Below, in pieces: positions 63,128-64,000 of a DNA stretch of 64,000 nucleotides. Made by a program: the position numbers and the translations under genes. The DNA is taken from the NCBI RefSeq assembly GCF_000297395.2, contig NZ_HF570108.1, positions 3,407,766-3,471,765 on the forward strand, given 5' to 3'. The notes under the pieces are model-generated. The model was not told the DNA's origin, did not search any database, and saw nothing but the letters and a program-made list of their open reading frames with translations. Positions within the stretch are counted from its first letter, which is position 1; the number at the start of each line of letters is the position of its first letter. Origin of the DNA: Micromonospora lupini str. Lupac 08 (GTDB lineage: Bacteria; Actinomycetota; Actinomycetes; Mycobacteriales; Micromonosporaceae).

Positions 63128-63568
63128 ATGGCGATCCAGCGGATGGACAACGTCCTCATTGTTGTCAACGACCTTGACGCGGTCATCGCGTTCTTCGTCG
63201 AACTCGGCATGGAGCTGGAGGGCAGAGGGCCGGTCGAGGGACGGTGGGTGGAGCGTGTCCTCGGCCTCGACGACGTCCGCCAGGAGGTCGCGATGTTGCG
63301 GACCCCGGACGGTCACGGCAAGGTCGAGCTGGCGATGTTCCACACGCCGAAGGCGATCAGCCACGAACCGGAGAACGCGCCGACGAACACCCTGGGGATT
63401 CGCCGGATCATGTTCGCCGTCGACGACATCGAGGACGTCGTCGCCCGGCTGCGCGCCCATGGGGCCGAGCTCGTCGGGGAGGTGGAGCGGTACGAGGACA
63501 TCTTCCTGCTCTGCTACCTGCGCGGTCCGGAGGGCATCATCGTCGGACTGGCCGAACAGCTCACCTGA
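63128..63568 (+). CDS. VOC (glyoxalase-like) family protein
   Basis: 146 aa, two beta-alpha-beta-beta-beta modules: MDNVLIVVNDLDAVIAFFVELGMELEG (first), then GIRRIMFAVDDIEDVVARLRAHGAELVGEV, FLLCYLRGPEGIIVGLAEQL. Metal ligands would come from strand ends (for example ELAMFHTP and the final E in GPEG). Function unknown; it could act on a small electrophile. GAGGAG precedes the ATG by about seven bases. Its stop lies 3 bp before the convergent GNAT gene's stop. Confidence 0.9.
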   Translation: MAIQRMDNVLIVVNDLDAVIAFFVELGMELEGRGPVEGRWVERVLGLDDVRQEVAMLRTPDGHGKVELAMFHTPKAISHEPENAPTNTLGIRRIMFAVDDIEDVVARLRAHGAELVGEVERYEDIFLLCYLRGPEGIIVGLAEQLT

Positions 63569-63571
63569 GTG

Positions 63572-64000
63572 TCAGGCACCGATCTCGGCGACCATCGTGT
63601 CCGCGTCCGTGAACGACTCGACCGTGCGGAACCCTTCCGCCGCGTAGAGGCGGGCGGCGGCGTTGGCCCGCTCGACGCTCAGCGACACCGTGCGGATGCC
63701 GCGTCCTCGTGCGGCGTCCAGGACAGCGCGCAGCAGCGCCCGGCCCACACCCCGGCCCCGCCAGGCGTCCACGACTCCGATGGTCAACTCCGGCACGTCG
63801 TCGGCGACGTACCCGTAGCCGGGATCTTCGGCGGTGAGGTAGCGGAACCAGGCCGCGCCGACCGGCTGATCGGCGGGGTCCACCGCGACCACACCGAGGT
63901 CGTCCTGCCGCATCCACCCCGCCACGTAGTGCGCCAGCGCGGGGTCGGCCAGGATCCGCTCGCGCGGCCAGTTCCGTTCGGGCAGCCAGTTCACGGCCTC
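63572..64000 (-). CDS. GNAT family N-acetyltransferase (partial, N-terminus beyond the window)
   Basis: At least 142 codons. GNAT marks: WMRQDDLGVVAVDPADQPVG, VPELTIGVVDAWRGRGVGRALLRAVLDAA with the acetyl-CoA loop RGRGVGRAL, and VERANAAARLYAAEGFRTVE. The frame stays open through the window edge (EAV before NWLPERNWPRE), and family members normally have about 20 more residues before this, so the start lies outside. The GTG at 63994 is probably internal. Confidence 0.87.
   Translation of the reverse strand, partial: EAVNWLPERNWPRERILADPALAHYVAGWMRQDDLGVVAVDPADQPVGAAWFRYLTAEDPGYGYVADDVPELTIGVVDAWRGRGVGRALLRAVLDAARGRGIRTVSLSVERANAAARLYAAEGFRTVESFTDADTMVAEIGA

Overview
The window is GC-rich, densely coded and has no rRNA or tRNA that I can see. 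The gene content points to a Gram-positive actinobacterium, most likely Micromonosporaceae (Micromonospora-like): mycothiol ligase MshC, an F420-dependent LLM oxidoreductase, the phosphomutase-DUF3090-SCO1664-mshC gene order, SecA2, GpgS, GAF-ANTAR and STAS-ATPase regulators, and many genes that start directly downstream of a TANNNT box with no ribosome binding site (leaderless transcripts). The genus is inference; the class is well supported.

Layout. 0.1-3.6 kb: cytochrome oxidase subunit I (ctaD), a STAS/ATPase regulator and a DUF4383 membrane protein. 3.6-8.1 kb: gpgS plus a GT4 glycosyltransferase, divergent from a Gfo/Idh/MocA oxidoreductase and an MDR dehydrogenase. 8.2-12.3 kb: an ABC exporter and secA2. 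12.4-16.8 kb: GAF-ANTAR regulator behind a tiny coupled upstream ORF, DUF2231, methyltransferase, DUF3500, ankyrin and cupin-like genes. 16.8-19.4 kb: cysteine dioxygenase, rhodanese and two winged-helix proteins without receiver domains, the first frameshifted. 19.5-24.9 kb: kinase-like protein, DksA-like zinc finger, two DUF72 proteins around a DUF2267 protein, then a short protein made almost wholly of four 21-residue repeats directly followed by a JmjC/cupin oxygenase. 25.2-30 kb: a four-gene leftward operon around an FtsK/SpoIIIE-type ATPase that carries a frameshift. 30-38 kb: NYN protein, ClpC-like chaperone operon, LysR regulator, hemerythrin, M20 peptidase. 38-43 kb: aldo/keto reductase, LLM oxidoreductase with uppP, a secreted lysozyme-like protein, and a 0.9-kb non-coding stretch full of hairpins and repeats. 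43-50 kb: the phosphomutase-DUF3090-SCO1664-mshC cluster and its usual partner PAC2, here separated by a Tat-exported hydrolase and a GntR regulator. 50-53.7 kb: metH. 53.8-64 kb: an accessory stretch with small hypotheticals, transposase remains, a frameshifted secreted protein, VOC, PPOX, CutA, cold-shock-like and GNAT genes.

How it fits together. Several pairs are translationally coupled by ATGA/GTGA overlaps (Gfo/Idh-MDR, LLM-uppP, DUF3090-SCO1664, clpC-71 aa-DUF3140, the FtsK operon). Three signals stand out. First, a repeat-peptide/JmjC pair (23.3-24.9 kb) that looks like a substrate with its hydroxylase. Second, a family of about 80-bp imperfect palindromes in at least five intergenic sites, one of them at the edge of the insertion that separates mshC from PAC2. 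Third, the FtsK-type operon with its two small helical partners. Four reading-frame breaks (near 18249, 28430, 55195 and 61625) are either real decay or sequence errors and need checking.
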